64,000 bases of DNA from NCBI RefSeq assembly GCF_029369745.1, contig NZ_CP120210.1:3596001-3660000 (forward strand). The letters run 5' to 3'. This DNA comes from Amycolatopsis sp. QT-25. GTDB taxonomy: Bacteria > Actinomycetota > Actinomycetes > Mycobacteriales > Pseudonocardiaceae. The translations under genes were made by a program, and so were the position numbers. Below, piece after piece: positions 52,073-60,490 of this stretch. How positions within the stretch are numbered: position 1 is the stretch's first letter; every line of letters starts with the position of its first letter. The notes under the pieces were generated by a model. It did no database searches. It was not told the origin of the DNA and saw only the letters and a list, made by a program, of their open reading frames with translations.

Positions 52073-52509
52073 CGGGTCTCCTCCAGGAGTTCACGCAGGG
52101 CCGGGGCCGCCAACGGCGCCAGGGAACGGGCGACCGCGACGGAATCGTCGTCGTAGCTGCCTTCGGCGTCGAGGATGTTGAGGACGCCGAGGGTGCGGCC
52201 GTCGGCCACCACCGGCACGTTGATCACCGCACCGCAGCCGAGCCGGTCGATGAGTTCGTGGTCGGCGAAGATCTCCCGCACCGCCGCGCTGTCCGGGCCG
52301 AAGTAGGGCTCCTGCCCGGTGATGCACCGCTCCAGCCAGCCCGCCGCCACCTCGACGGTCTTCTCACCGCCCACCGGGTACTCGACCGGATGACTGCTGT
52401 GCACGCGCCGCAGCGCCCGCCGTTCGGGCACCCAGGCCAGCACGGTGAACAGCCGTACGCCGATCGAGGCCCGGGCCTTGTCCTCCACAGTGGACAGTGA
52501 CACCGTCAC
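52069..52509 (-). CDS. GAF-domain protein
   Basis: A 146-residue single GAF domain (VRLFTVLAWVPERRALRRVHSSHPVEYPVGGEK, CGAVINVPVVADGRTLGVLNILDAEGSYDDDSV). GAF domains bind small ligands; stand-alone ones of this size sit beside MFS or catabolic genes. GTG 52509 overlaps the MFS stop (GTGA). It is in the unit MFS-GAF-amidohydrolase. Confidence 0.82.
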   Translation of the reverse strand: MTVSLSTVEDKARASIGVRLFTVLAWVPERRALRRVHSSHPVEYPVGGEKTVEVAAGWLERCITGQEPYFGPDSAAVREIFADHELIDRLGCGAVINVPVVADGRTLGVLNILDAEGSYDDDSVAVARSLAPLAAPALRELLEETR

Positions 52510-53897
52510 TTCGTCATCTCCTTCGCGGTTTTCACGGGTGCGCCGTGTTCGGTCAGTTCTTCCAGGGAACGGCCGGCGGTGGACAGGCCGAACACGACCA
52601 CGCACACCACCCCGGCCGCCAGGACGGCGGTGGTGAGGCCGAAGACGCCCGCGAAGCCGAGGCTCGCCGCGGACAGGCCGATGATCGTCGGGGCCAGGAT
52701 GCTGCCGACCCGGCCGAACGCGCTGGACAGCCCGGTGCCGCTGGCGCGGATCCAGGTCGGGAACACTTCGGGGGTGTAGGAGTACACGCCGGCGTAGGTG
52801 CCGTTGAGGAAGAACGACAGCACCGCCCCGGCCAAGGTGATCGACCACGGCGCGTCCATCTGGCTCAGCCAGAACGCGCTCACCGCCGAACCCGCGAGGT
52901 ACAACGCGATGGTGTGCTTGCGGTCGAGCCGTTCCGACAGCCACGCGGCGGAGAAGTACCCGGGGATCTGCGCCAGGTAGATGATGATGGAGAACTCGAA
53001 GCTCTTCGTCACGGTGATGCCCCGCTCGACGAGCAGCGTGGGGATCCAGGAGAAGAAACCGTAGTAGGAGAACGTGATCACGAACCACACGGTCCAGATC
53101 ACCGCGGTGCGGCGGGCCATCGCCGGGCTCCACAGGAACCTCAGCGCACTGAGGAGATTGACCTTGGGGGTCTCCGTCGCGGGCTTGACGTCGGTCTCCG
53201 CGACGGCCGGGAGTTCCCGTCCCGTCGCCTTTTCGACGTCCCGCTCCAGTTTCGCGACGATCTTCTCCGCCTCGGCGTGCCGTCCGTTCGCGACGAGGAA
53301 CCGCGGTGATTCCGGCAGGGAACGGCGCCACCACAGCAACATGAGGATCGGCAGCGCGGTGATCAGCTGGGCGACCCGCCAGCCTTCCGGCACCGTCGGG
53401 ACGACGAACCGCCCGATCAGCGCGGCGGCGACGAAACCGAACGAGAAGAACCCGGCCAGCGCGCCGACGAACCAGCCACGTCGTCTGGCGGGCACGAATT
53501 CCGACAGGAACGGCGCGATGATCGCGCTTTCGGCGCCCGCGCCCGCCCCGGCGAGCACCCGGGCGCCCAGGAAGACCTCGTAGTCGGGGGAGAACGCGGC
53601 GAGTACCGAGAACACCGCGTAGAAGGCCAGCGCGTACATCATGACCTTCTTGCGGCCGATGCGGTCGCCCAGCAGACCGGCCGCGATCGCGCCGAACAGG
53701 AAGCCGAACGGCGTCGCCGAACCGATCAGCCCGAGCTGCCCGTTGTCGAGGCCCCACACGGCTTTCGCGCTCGGCAGGAGGAAGGCGACGACGGCGGAGT
53801 CCATCCCGTCGAAGGTGTAGCCGAGTCCGCCGATGAGCAGGAGTTTGTAGTGGGGACGGCTCAACGGAAGCCGGTCGAGTCGGGCCAGAAGCGTCAT
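52506..53897 (-). CDS. MFS transporter (sugar/metabolite:H+ symporter family)
   Basis: A 463-residue major-facilitator protein with twelve hydrophobic segments, cytoplasmic loop 2-3 motif LLGDRIGRKKVMMY, LPESPRFLVANGRHAEAEK after helix 6, a central loop of about 40 residues, and LSERLDRKHTIALY in the second half. Resembles the AAHS/sialate-type family importing organic acids or aromatic acids. ATG 53897. Divergent from the RpiR regulator, which likely controls it. Confidence 0.9.
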   Translation of the reverse strand: MTLLARLDRLPLSRPHYKLLLIGGLGYTFDGMDSAVVAFLLPSAKAVWGLDNGQLGLIGSATPFGFLFGAIAAGLLGDRIGRKKVMMYALAFYAVFSVLAAFSPDYEVFLGARVLAGAGAGAESAIIAPFLSEFVPARRRGWFVGALAGFFSFGFVAAALIGRFVVPTVPEGWRVAQLITALPILMLLWWRRSLPESPRFLVANGRHAEAEKIVAKLERDVEKATGRELPAVAETDVKPATETPKVNLLSALRFLWSPAMARRTAVIWTVWFVITFSYYGFFSWIPTLLVERGITVTKSFEFSIIIYLAQIPGYFSAAWLSERLDRKHTIALYLAGSAVSAFWLSQMDAPWSITLAGAVLSFFLNGTYAGVYSYTPEVFPTWIRASGTGLSSAFGRVGSILAPTIIGLSAASLGFAGVFGLTTAVLAAGVVCVVVFGLSTAGRSLEELTEHGAPVKTAKEMTK

Positions 53898-53971
53898 GGG
53901 GAACGCCTTCCGTGGTTCGGGCGACTGGGGGTGAGGAGAGTGCGGACAACGTATACTGCGTTTCGCGCAAA

Positions 53972-53989
53972 CTGCAATGGTTGTTGCAG
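53972..53989. promoter_or_regulatory. Palindromic site in the MFS / RpiR divergent region
   Basis: CTGCAA (53972-53977), 6-base spacer, TTGCAG (53984-53989), in an AT-richer stretch between MFS (start 53897) and RpiR (start 54042). A fitting operator for the RpiR regulator. Confidence 0.5.
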
Positions 53990-54041
53990 GGTGGTCCGGC
54001 GGGCACGATGCGTTACCGTGACGCGGTCGAGGAGGGCGTGC

Positions 54042-54968
54042 GTGACAGAAACGGAAACCGACGACGGTTTCGAGGCGTGGCTTCGGGCTCGGACGCCGGA
54101 ACGCGGCCTGCGGCCGAAGTCGGCCGCCGTGCTGGAAGTGCTGGTCTCGCAACCACGCCGGGCCTCGTTCGGCTCCACGGCGGAGCTCGCCCAGCTCGCC
54201 GGGGTCAACGTCGCCACCGTCACCCGCACGGCGCAGGCACTGGGGTTCGCCGGTTGGCCGGCGCTGCAACAGGAGTTGCGGGCGCGATACCTGTCGTCGC
54301 TGAGCGCGCCGCAGGTCGCCGAGGAGCACCGGGACGTCGACTCGCCGGGGTCGGCCTCGCTGCGGCGCGACCTCGACAGCCTCGCTCTGCTCAACCGGCG
54401 ATTCGCCGAGGACGAGATCCGCGACGTCGCGCAGGCCGTCGCCGCCGCACGCCGCACGGTCGTGATCGCCGACGGCAGTTACGCCGCCGTCGGGATCGCC
54501 TTCGCGCACAACGCCCGCCTCGCCGGCTACGACGTCCACGCGATCACCGCGGGCGACGCCGAACTCGCCAACGCCACGGCAAGACTGACCTCCGAAGACG
54601 TTCTCATCGCGATCAGCTTCTGGCGGCTGTACGAGAGCACTGTGCTCGCCGCGAACGAGGCCAAAGCCAGGGGAGCACGCGCCTTCGCCATCACCGACGC
54701 GGCCAGTCCCGCGCTGGCGGGCGCCGTCGAGCAGGTGCTGATGGTGCCGGCCGAGGGGGTGACCTTCTTTCCGTCGCTGACCGCGGGGATGAGCCTGGTG
54801 CAGGCGATCGTCGCGCAGCTCGCCGCCGTCGATCCCGCCCGCACCGGGGACTCCATCGAGGCGGCCGAGGCCATGTGGTCGCGGTTCGACCTGCTGCACC
54901 GCCGTCCTGGATCGGCCGATCGGACAGTGCCGAAAAGGCCGACCGGACGAGGCGCGTCCGCCGGATGA
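54042..54968 (+). CDS. RpiR-family regulator with SIS domain
   Basis: A 308-residue MurR/RpiR regulator. N-terminal HTH_6 at about 20-95 (SAAVLEVLVSQPRRASFGST, AELAQLAGVNVATVTRTAQALGFAGW); SIS sugar-phosphate-binding domain at 125-260 (RTVVIADGSYAAVGIAFAHNARLAGYDV, LIAISFWRLYESTVLAANEAKARGARAFAITD). GTG 54042 follows GGAGGG. In this family the inducer is usually a phosphosugar or similar ligand; here the likely target is the divergent MFS-GAF-amidohydrolase unit. Confidence 0.9.
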   Translation: MTETETDDGFEAWLRARTPERGLRPKSAAVLEVLVSQPRRASFGSTAELAQLAGVNVATVTRTAQALGFAGWPALQQELRARYLSSLSAPQVAEEHRDVDSPGSASLRRDLDSLALLNRRFAEDEIRDVAQAVAAARRTVVIADGSYAAVGIAFAHNARLAGYDVHAITAGDAELANATARLTSEDVLIAISFWRLYESTVLAANEAKARGARAFAITDAASPALAGAVEQVLMVPAEGVTFFPSLTAGMSLVQAIVAQLAAVDPARTGDSIEAAEAMWSRFDLLHRRPGSADRTVPKRPTGRGASAG

Positions 54969-55048
54969 CCGATCCGCCGCCCCCTGCCGGGAGGTGATCC
55001 TGGTTCCAGGCCGCCGGAACAGGTGGCACGGGAATCGAGGAGGCCGAA

Positions 55049-55213
55049 ATGACGATCATCGCGACCGTGGGTGCTTACGCCGGGCTCGCGCTCCTGGGAC
55101 TGATGGCGGCGACCCCGCTGCTGGTCGAACTCGACCAGCGCTTCCCGGTCACCCGCCAGGCGAAGGCGGCCGAACGGGAACGCCGCCTGCCCACCCGACT
55201 CGCTTCGGCGTGA
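55049..55213 (+). CDS. Small single-pass membrane protein, 54 residues
   Basis: A 54-residue ORF, too short for usual ORF calls: ATG 55049 with GAGGAGG upstream, a hydrophobic segment (TIIATVGAYAGLALLGLMAA) and a charged C-terminal tail ending RLPTRLASA. Codon usage is coding-like. It lies 80 bp after the RpiR gene. No function assigned. Confidence 0.6.
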   Translation: MTIIATVGAYAGLALLGLMAATPLLVELDQRFPVTRQAKAAERERRLPTRLASA

Positions 55214-55308
55214 CGCAGAGCACAGATTCGCGCGACGACTACCTCACGTGAGTGATTCACGCGCTGCCAGCTCGTGACGTTGCGTCGTGCTATGGAACGC
55301 TGAGTGAC

Positions 55309-55602
55309 GTGACCGTGGACTTCTGCACCAACGCCGAACCCGCCGACGCCTTCGCGGAGTTCCGGAGGAACATCGACGAACTGACCCAGGCGTTCATCGA
55401 CGCCTGCCGTCAGGGGCGCACGCCGGGCGACGCCACCCTCGACCTGTTGCAGCGGGTGCACGGCGAAGACCGCAACTGGGTCGTCGTCCACCTGACGTTC
55501 GCCATCGCCGCGCTCGCGCATCAGCGAGCCCTCGCCGTCGCTCGCCCAGGTGGCGCGACGGGTGCGCCGGAGCGCGCGTTACTGGCTTCCGCGAGTGACT
55601 GA
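55309..55602 (+). CDS. Hypothetical protein, 97 residues
   Basis: An acidic to neutral helical protein (CTNAEPADAFAEFRRNIDELTQAF, DATLDLLQRVHGEDRNWVVVHLTFAIAALAHQRALAVARP). GTG 55309 is the most likely start; the ribosome site is weak. It overlaps the start of the following VanZ-RDD gene. No family recognised. Confidence 0.5.
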   Translation: MTVDFCTNAEPADAFAEFRRNIDELTQAFIDACRQGRTPGDATLDLLQRVHGEDRNWVVVHLTFAIAALAHQRALAVARPGGATGAPERALLASASD

Positions 55603-56686
55603 TCCGACCATCTCCGCGGTCATCGCCGTGCTCGCGGGTTTTGTGCTCGCGGGCCTCCTGGCCGTCCCGTACATCGCCGCGAGCTACCGGCGCCGCGGCG
55701 AACTCGGGCTCTGGCAGGTCCTGCTGGTGTTCGGGTTCTTGGTCTACACCATGTCCCTGTGGACGTACACGTTGCTCCCCGTCCCGGAGACGACGACGGC
55801 GTGGTGCGCCGAACACGCGGCCGGTCATCTGCAACCGCGACCGTTCCGGTTCCTCGCCGACATCCGCCGTGAACAGGCCGGGACGGGCGTCCGGGCGGTC
55901 CTGCGCAATCCCGCCGTCCAGCAGGCGGTGTTCAACGTCGCCTTGTTCGTGCCACTGGGGATGTTCGTGCGGCACCTGTTCCGGCGAAGTTTCCCGGCCA
56001 CCGTGGCGATCGGGTGCGCGGTCTCCCTGTTCATCGAAGGTACCCAGCTCACCGGGGTCTGGTTCCTGTTCGAGTGCCCGTACCGGCTCGCCGACGTCGA
56101 CGACCTGCTGACCAACACCCTCGGCGCCGCCGTCGGCTTCGGGCTCGCCCCGTTGCTGCGGCTGCTGCCGGGGAACGAACCGTCCGCGCCCCCTGGTGTA
56201 CCGCGGCCGGTCACCGCGCGCCGCCGTCTGCTCGGGATGGCCGTCGACGTCGTGTCGGTCGTCCTGCTCGGCACCACCGTCGCGCTCGTCACGACGCTGC
56301 TGCTGGGCGAGCCGGACACCGTGGTCACGGCGCTGATCGGCACGCTGCTGCCCGCCCTGCTGCTGTTGTTCGTCATTCCCGTCGCGGGTAACGGCGCCAG
56401 CTTCGGCCAGCGGATCGTCTTGCTGCGCCCCGCCGGACCGGACGGCGGGAAGCCCGCCCCGTGGCGGATGGCGGTGCGATTCCTCGCCGGATCGGGCGGC
56501 TACTTCACCTTGCTGACCCTGGCTGAGGCGGTCAACGGCGGGTTCGAGCTCGTCGCGAATCTGCTGTTCTTCGTCAGCGGCGTGCTCGCGATCCGGCCTC
56601 AAGGTCACCAAGGACTGTCGGGACTGATCGCCGGGCTGCGAGTCGTCGATGTGCGTGCCCGTGAAGTCGGGAACGCCGGTCCGTGA
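55595..56686 (+). CDS. VanZ-like / RDD-domain membrane fusion protein
   Basis: A 363-residue polytopic membrane protein. Residues about 1-195 match VanZ-like proteins (FNVALFVPLGMFVRHLF, SLFIEGTQLTGVWFLFECPYRLADVDDLLTNTLGAAVG); residues about 215-360 resemble an RDD domain (RRLLGMAVDVVSVVLLGT, NGASFGQRIVLLRPAG, PAPWRMAVRFL). The start is uncertain: GTG 55595 is chosen, GTG 55550 is possible. VanZ members confer glycopeptide tolerance by an unknown mechanism. The stop lies inside the palindrome that follows. Confidence 0.8.
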   Translation: MTDPTISAVIAVLAGFVLAGLLAVPYIAASYRRRGELGLWQVLLVFGFLVYTMSLWTYTLLPVPETTTAWCAEHAAGHLQPRPFRFLADIRREQAGTGVRAVLRNPAVQQAVFNVALFVPLGMFVRHLFRRSFPATVAIGCAVSLFIEGTQLTGVWFLFECPYRLADVDDLLTNTLGAAVGFGLAPLLRLLPGNEPSAPPGVPRPVTARRRLLGMAVDVVSVVLLGTTVALVTTLLLGEPDTVVTALIGTLLPALLLLFVIPVAGNGASFGQRIVLLRPAGPDGGKPAPWRMAVRFLAGSGGYFTLLTLAEAVNGGFELVANLLFFVSGVLAIRPQGHQGLSGLIAGLRVVDVRAREVGNAGP

Positions 56687-56730
56687 AGGCCTCCTTGAGG
56701 GACCCAGAGTCCCTCAAGGAGGCCTTCACG
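56682..56730. terminator. Long intergenic palindrome, 22-bp arms
   Basis: Arms 56682-56703 and 56709-56730 are perfectly complementary with a 5-base loop (CCAGA). The TGA of the VanZ-RDD gene lies in the left arm. The core and loop are identical to the palindrome interrupted by the IS30 element at 25182/26450. Probable terminator. Confidence 0.8.
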
Positions 56731-56860
56731 AACCGGCCACCCGACGCGACGACGCGCGCTCGCCAACCCACCCGATCGGGTCGACCCCGCCGATCCCGCG
56801 AGTCATTGCGCCGGGTGGCGGGTGCGAGCGGGAACACTCCCGGCGGTGGACGTGGAGTCG

Positions 56861-57247
56861 ATGGACGAGGTGGCCGACTGCCTGCTCTCGGTGGCGTGGC
56901 ACATCTTCCCGCTGATGGGCAGACCACCCGCCAGTCCGGGGGACCGGCCGGAGGAGATCCGCACCCTTCTTGTCGACGCCTGTCACGACGCCGGGATGCG
57001 CGCTCGTGAGTGGGCGGCGGCGCACGGAGCGGGAACCGAGGACGACCGGCGGCCCTTCCTGCGGCTCGCGGAAGTCGGGACGGACGCGAATCTGTTCCTG
57101 GGCATGGTTTCCGGCACGCTGGTCGCCGATCGCGAGCGGGTCCGCCGCCGCTGGGCCGAGATCGAGGCGCTGGTCCGGGAGGCGGGCGAACTCGCCGAAC
57201 AGGTCAAGGGGCGGCCGGTGAGCAGGCCACCCCTTTCCCTGTGGTGA
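56861..57247 (+). CDS. Hypothetical protein, 128 residues
   Basis: A soluble mostly helical protein (VADCLLSVAWHIFPLMGRPPASP, DDRRPFLRLAEVGTDANLFLGMVSGTLVADRERVRRRWAEIEALVREAGELAEQVKG). ATG 56861 is weakly supported; GTGs at 56849 and 56822 are in frame. Its stop lies directly before the convergent protease stop. No family recognised. Confidence 0.5.
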   Translation: MDEVADCLLSVAWHIFPLMGRPPASPGDRPEEIRTLLVDACHDAGMRAREWAAAHGAGTEDDRRPFLRLAEVGTDANLFLGMVSGTLVADRERVRRRWAEIEALVREAGELAEQVKGRPVSRPPLSLW

Positions 57248-58342
57248 TCAATCCTTCTCGAGTGTCAGGTCGTAGCGGTTGAGCACCTCCTTGACGGGTT
57301 GGAAGAACGTGGTGCCGCCTTCGTCGCAGTTCCCGGAGCCGCCCGAGGTCATCCCCTGCGCCTGCACCAGTTTCGTGCCGGAACCCGAAGCGGGACGGCT
57401 GACGAACGAACCGCCGGAGTCACCGGGTTCGGCGCAGGCGTCGGTCCGGGTGAGGCCGTGCACGATGTTCCCGTTGCCGTAGTTCACCGTCTGGTCCAGT
57501 GCTTCGACCCGTCCGCAGTGCCAGTGGGTGGTGATCCCGGACCGGCAGATCCGGCCGCCGACACCGACCACGTCCGCACCCTCGATCCGCACGTCGGATC
57601 CGTCCTCGTAGCGGTCGACCCGAGGCGGCGTCGAGACGTCGGAGTGGGTCACCTTGACCGTGCCGTAGTCGTTGCCGGGGAAGGACGACCGCTCGACCCT
57701 GCCGATCGTGCCGTCGACGCCGCGAACGGTGCCACCCAGTTCGGTGCAGTGGCCCGCGGTGATCACGTAACGATCATCGTCGTCGTAGGCGTTGAACCCG
57801 ACCGAGCAGGCGCCACCGCTGAAGTAGAGACCCTGCCCGCCGATCACGCTCCACAACGGCCGCGGCGCGCTCTTCACCTGCTCCATTCGCACCGGGACAC
57901 CGGCGGCCGCGGCCCAGGCCCGACCGGCGGGATCGCCGCCCACCACGCTGACCACGACCTCGTTCGCGGGCGCGTCGACGTACCAGCCGGCGACCGTGTC
58001 CGGCACGCCCTGGGTCCTGCCGTCCAATGTGGACTGGATCTTCTTCAGGTCGGTGGCGCTGTGCCGGAGTACCTTCGGGATCGCGCCCGTGGCACGGATC
58101 CGGGCCGCCTGGCTCGCGTCGGTGGTACCGGCGACCAGTTCGCCGGTCGTGGCGTCCAGCCAGGAACCGGCGAAGGCGGCACCGAGCGCGGTGCCGAGTT
58201 TCTGCTGCGCGGCGGCCAACGCGGCCGGGCCCGCCGCCTCGCTCAGCACCGAGGTCGCCGCCGATGCCGGGGTCGCGAACGCGGTGACGGCTGCCGCGGC
58301 GCCGATCAGGACGGTCATGGTGCGCAGAGGACGTCGAATCAC
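57248..58342 (-). CDS. Secreted trypsin-like serine protease (streptogrisin/alpha-lytic protease type, S1E)
   Basis: A 364-residue preproprotease. Signal peptide at 1-28 (TVLIGAAAAVTAFATPASA); alpha-lytic-type pro-region at about 40-165, which folds and inhibits the enzyme; mature domain with catalytic H198 (VITAGHC), D225 (GNDYG) and S309 (CAEPGDSGGS). GTG 58342 follows GGAGG. Cysteine pairs expected from the fold are present (GACS...GHC, CRSG...HCGR, DACAEPG). Secreted; probably used for nutrient scavenging. Confidence 0.93.
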   Translation of the reverse strand: MIRRPLRTMTVLIGAAAAVTAFATPASAATSVLSEAAGPAALAAAQQKLGTALGAAFAGSWLDATTGELVAGTTDASQAARIRATGAIPKVLRHSATDLKKIQSTLDGRTQGVPDTVAGWYVDAPANEVVVSVVGGDPAGRAWAAAAGVPVRMEQVKSAPRPLWSVIGGQGLYFSGGACSVGFNAYDDDDRYVITAGHCTELGGTVRGVDGTIGRVERSSFPGNDYGTVKVTHSDVSTPPRVDRYEDGSDVRIEGADVVGVGGRICRSGITTHWHCGRVEALDQTVNYGNGNIVHGLTRTDACAEPGDSGGSFVSRPASGSGTKLVQAQGMTSGGSGNCDEGGTTFFQPVKEVLNRYDLTLEKD

Positions 58343-59429
58343 GAAAACCTCCGTGGGATCGTGGAATTCGGTGCAGGGTGTGGATCGGGAATCGACGTTA
58401 CGACAGCACCGCGTCGGCGAACGCCGCCATTTGAGTAGCGCTCACAATTCCCCTTTCCGGCGCAAACGAACGCGCCATCGCCGGGTACCCCTCACTCTTG
58501 TGAGTGGAGCACGCCCGAATTACCGTCCCCGATGTGCTGGCGGAATCGCGACAATCCGCGACGGGTCGCGGCATTCGGGAAAGCGATCTTGCGGTGTTCG
58601 TCACCCGATGGTGTGCGACTGACCCCGTTTGCCCGTATCGGTGACGAACAGGTCTCGTCCGGATTCACGCCGTTCCGGCCACGGTGCGCCGAACTTGCTG
58701 CTTGTATGACGCGGGTCGCGCACCCGCTGACTGATCCGTCGGTCGGTTCGACGAGATCCAGAACCCGCGGCCGTGGCCGGAGGTACACGAGGGGATCAGG
58801 TTCTCAGGCGATCGAGCGAGCCGTCCTCACCGAGGAGCTGGGTTGCCACTGTTGGTGGCAGGTCGACCACCACGGGGCGGGTGAGTTCAGCCTGTCGCCC
58901 GCGCCCGAGCTGAGGTTGGCCGCGCAGCGCACCACCCGGATCCGGCTCACCCATGAGACGCGTGGCGTTGCCCGCGGCGGTTCGCCGATGGTCCGATTTC
59001 GTTCGTGATCGACACTGGAGGGAAAACCGTGAACAATTGAAGCGAATGCCACGTGACTCAAGTCAATCGACCCGTTGACCTGAGCTTTCTCGTCGGTGAG
59101 CGACAGCTTGCGCACCTCGGCTCATGGTGTCCATCTGGACTGTTGCCGGTGCGGCGCCAGGGGTACGCGGGTACAAGGTCGTGAGTAGCGCTTCGTGTTC
59201 TCACGCCTGCACCACTGCGGGGCACCGGGGGAGCCCAATCCGGCCGACGAGCCGCGATTCCGGGATTTCGTGGAACTGCCTCACCGAAGCGAGTCGGCTT
59301 CCGCAGGAGCATCCGCCCCCGGAACGGGGAGCTGGAGCGGAATTCAAGATGATTGATCTCCGGATCGCCGGGTAATCGCCTCCTGCCGGCCCCTACCCGC
59401 CGGATGGAGCCCAAACGGAGTTGAGGATT
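58343..59429. other. 1.1-kb gap with no convincing gene
   Basis: Open frames here (for example 58532-59008 on the plus strand) lack homology and start signals. The segment next to the protease should hold its promoter. At 59016-59040 a good ribosome site (GGAGGG) precedes a three-codon ORF, GTG AAC AAT TGA (59029-59040), and the frame stays open after the TGA for about 47 codons. Base composition is lower in GC than the neighbours in places. Confidence 0.5.
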
Positions 59430-59573
59430 ATGGCGAACGCCTACGAAGAGAAGACGATCGATCTTCAGTCACCGGCCGACCGGTTGACCGTGCCGAAGCC
59501 GCGCGGCGAGTCCGACGCCATGGACGAGTGGGCCCTCGATCTCGAGCCCACGATCGTGCTCGGCCGGGAGTGA
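59430..59573 (+). CDS. 47-residue orphan peptide, RiPP-leader-like
   Basis: A short acidic ORF: ATG 59430 with GAGG 3-4 bases upstream, TGA 59571-59573. It begins MANAYEEKTIDLQS and ends with DEWALDLEPTIVLGRE. The WALDLEPTIV segment resembles the FxLD element of actinobacterial lanthipeptide leaders, but there is no Cys and no Ser/Thr-rich core after it, so it may be a truncated precursor, or a peptide of another kind. A strong hairpin 20 bp downstream supports a real transcription unit. No modification enzyme is in the window. Confidence 0.45.
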   Translation: MANAYEEKTIDLQSPADRLTVPKPRGESDAMDEWALDLEPTIVLGRE

Positions 59574-59593
59574 GGATCGACAAAGGGCGGGAA

Positions 59594-59627
59594 GCCGGTT
59601 CCTTCGGCGACGGCCGAATGAACCGGC
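59594..59627 (+). terminator. Hairpin terminator of the 47-residue peptide gene
   Basis: GCCGGTTC (59594-59601) pairs with GAACCGGC (59620-59627), and inside TTCGGC (59603-59608) pairs with GCCGAA (59613-59618) around a GACG loop, with one mismatched pair (C602/T619). It begins 20 bp after the stop codon. Between it and 59957 I see no supportable gene. Confidence 0.65.
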
Positions 59628-59957
59628 CCGTTCTCGTATAAGCCGCTTCTTGTCCTTCCGGGCGCGGCCGGCCTTCTCGACCAGTTCGCGCTTCGACATG
59701 CGGGCACGCCGGGGTCCTGAGTTCGCGGGCCCGTGGGTGCGCTTCTTGCGCCGCCCGCGCTTCTCCTTCACTCGCGGATCACTGCCGGAGCGTCCTGAAA
59801 CCCGCCCGCCGCCGAGGCCGATCAGGGGCGCCACGAGACGCAGGGCCGGGGACCGCCGCCGCGGTCTCCTCGAGCCGTCGGGCGTGCTGGACCTTCGCTT
59901 CGAAAGCGGGACGGCGGGCGGGTTCAGGGCGGGCATCACCTGCCCTTCCACGTTCGC

Positions 59958-60233
59958 TCACGGATCAGGAAGAGCGGTGATCGGCGGAGGGGACCGTTGC
60001 CGGTGTCGAGGCTTTCCCGTGGGCAGGCCGCCCACGAGGTCGTCGGCTCGAACCGGGAAGCCGGAACGACGCGGGCCGGTGGAGCGTGAAGGTGGCTTCA
60101 GCGAAGCAGGGGGAGAGATGTCGAAGCCGGCGGCCACGATCTCGTCGAAGTCGGCACGTAGCCAAGCCACGTCGGCGTAGATCAGCTCGGCGAAAGCGCT
60201 GGTCACCGACGTATCACGCAAGGTGTCCGGCAT
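59958..60233 (-). CDS. Short actinobacterial hypothetical protein with C-terminal QRSPP motif
   Basis: A 91-residue protein. Its N-terminal part (SVTSAFAELIYADVAWLRAD, FDEIVAAGF) and the C-terminal RQRSPP match, as I recall, a family of short uncharacterised actinomycete proteins that begin with a 'WLRAEFDxIVAA' helix and end in 'QRSPP'. The middle is basic and proline-rich. ATG 60233; a strong promoter lies at 60297-60325. Function unknown. Confidence 0.6.
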   Translation of the reverse strand: MPDTLRDTSVTSAFAELIYADVAWLRADFDEIVAAGFDISPPASLKPPSRSTGPRRSGFPVRADDLVGGLPTGKPRHRQRSPPPITALPDP

Positions 60234-60296
60234 TTCGATCACTTCCCCGGCAACGTTCGTCGTCCGACACCAGGTCATGTACCGCTTTGCTCAATA

Positions 60297-60325
60297 TCTA
60301 TAGTAAACGCTACATATTATGCCAA
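60297..60325 (-). promoter_or_regulatory. Sigma-70-like promoter of the QRSPP protein gene
   Basis: Read on the minus strand, TTGGCA (60325-60320), 17-base spacer, TATAGA (60302-60297). The sequence around it is strikingly AT-rich for this genome and the gene start is about 60 bp downstream, so this is the best -35/-10 match noticed in the window. Confidence 0.6.
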
Positions 60326-60490
60326 GGCGGCACTGTAAGTATTCTGTGGCGGCGAGGGGAAAGCCGGAGTGTCGTGGCTGGTCGATTCGCGTTTCGCCCA
60401 CGGTGTGGGTGGAACCCTCCGAGTGGCGGAGTGAACCTCATTGCCGCGTCGAGCAGCCGGCGCCGCAGTGCCGGCGAGGACGAGCACTAG

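Noticed and set aside
58532..59008. 158-codon plus-strand ORF after the protease
   Set aside because: No recognisable motifs, no ribosome site and poor coding character.
59469..59951. 160-codon minus-strand ORF and overlapping plus-strand ORF 59650-60180
   Set aside because: Arg/Pro-rich translations in both directions and overlap with better supported short genes; no start signals.
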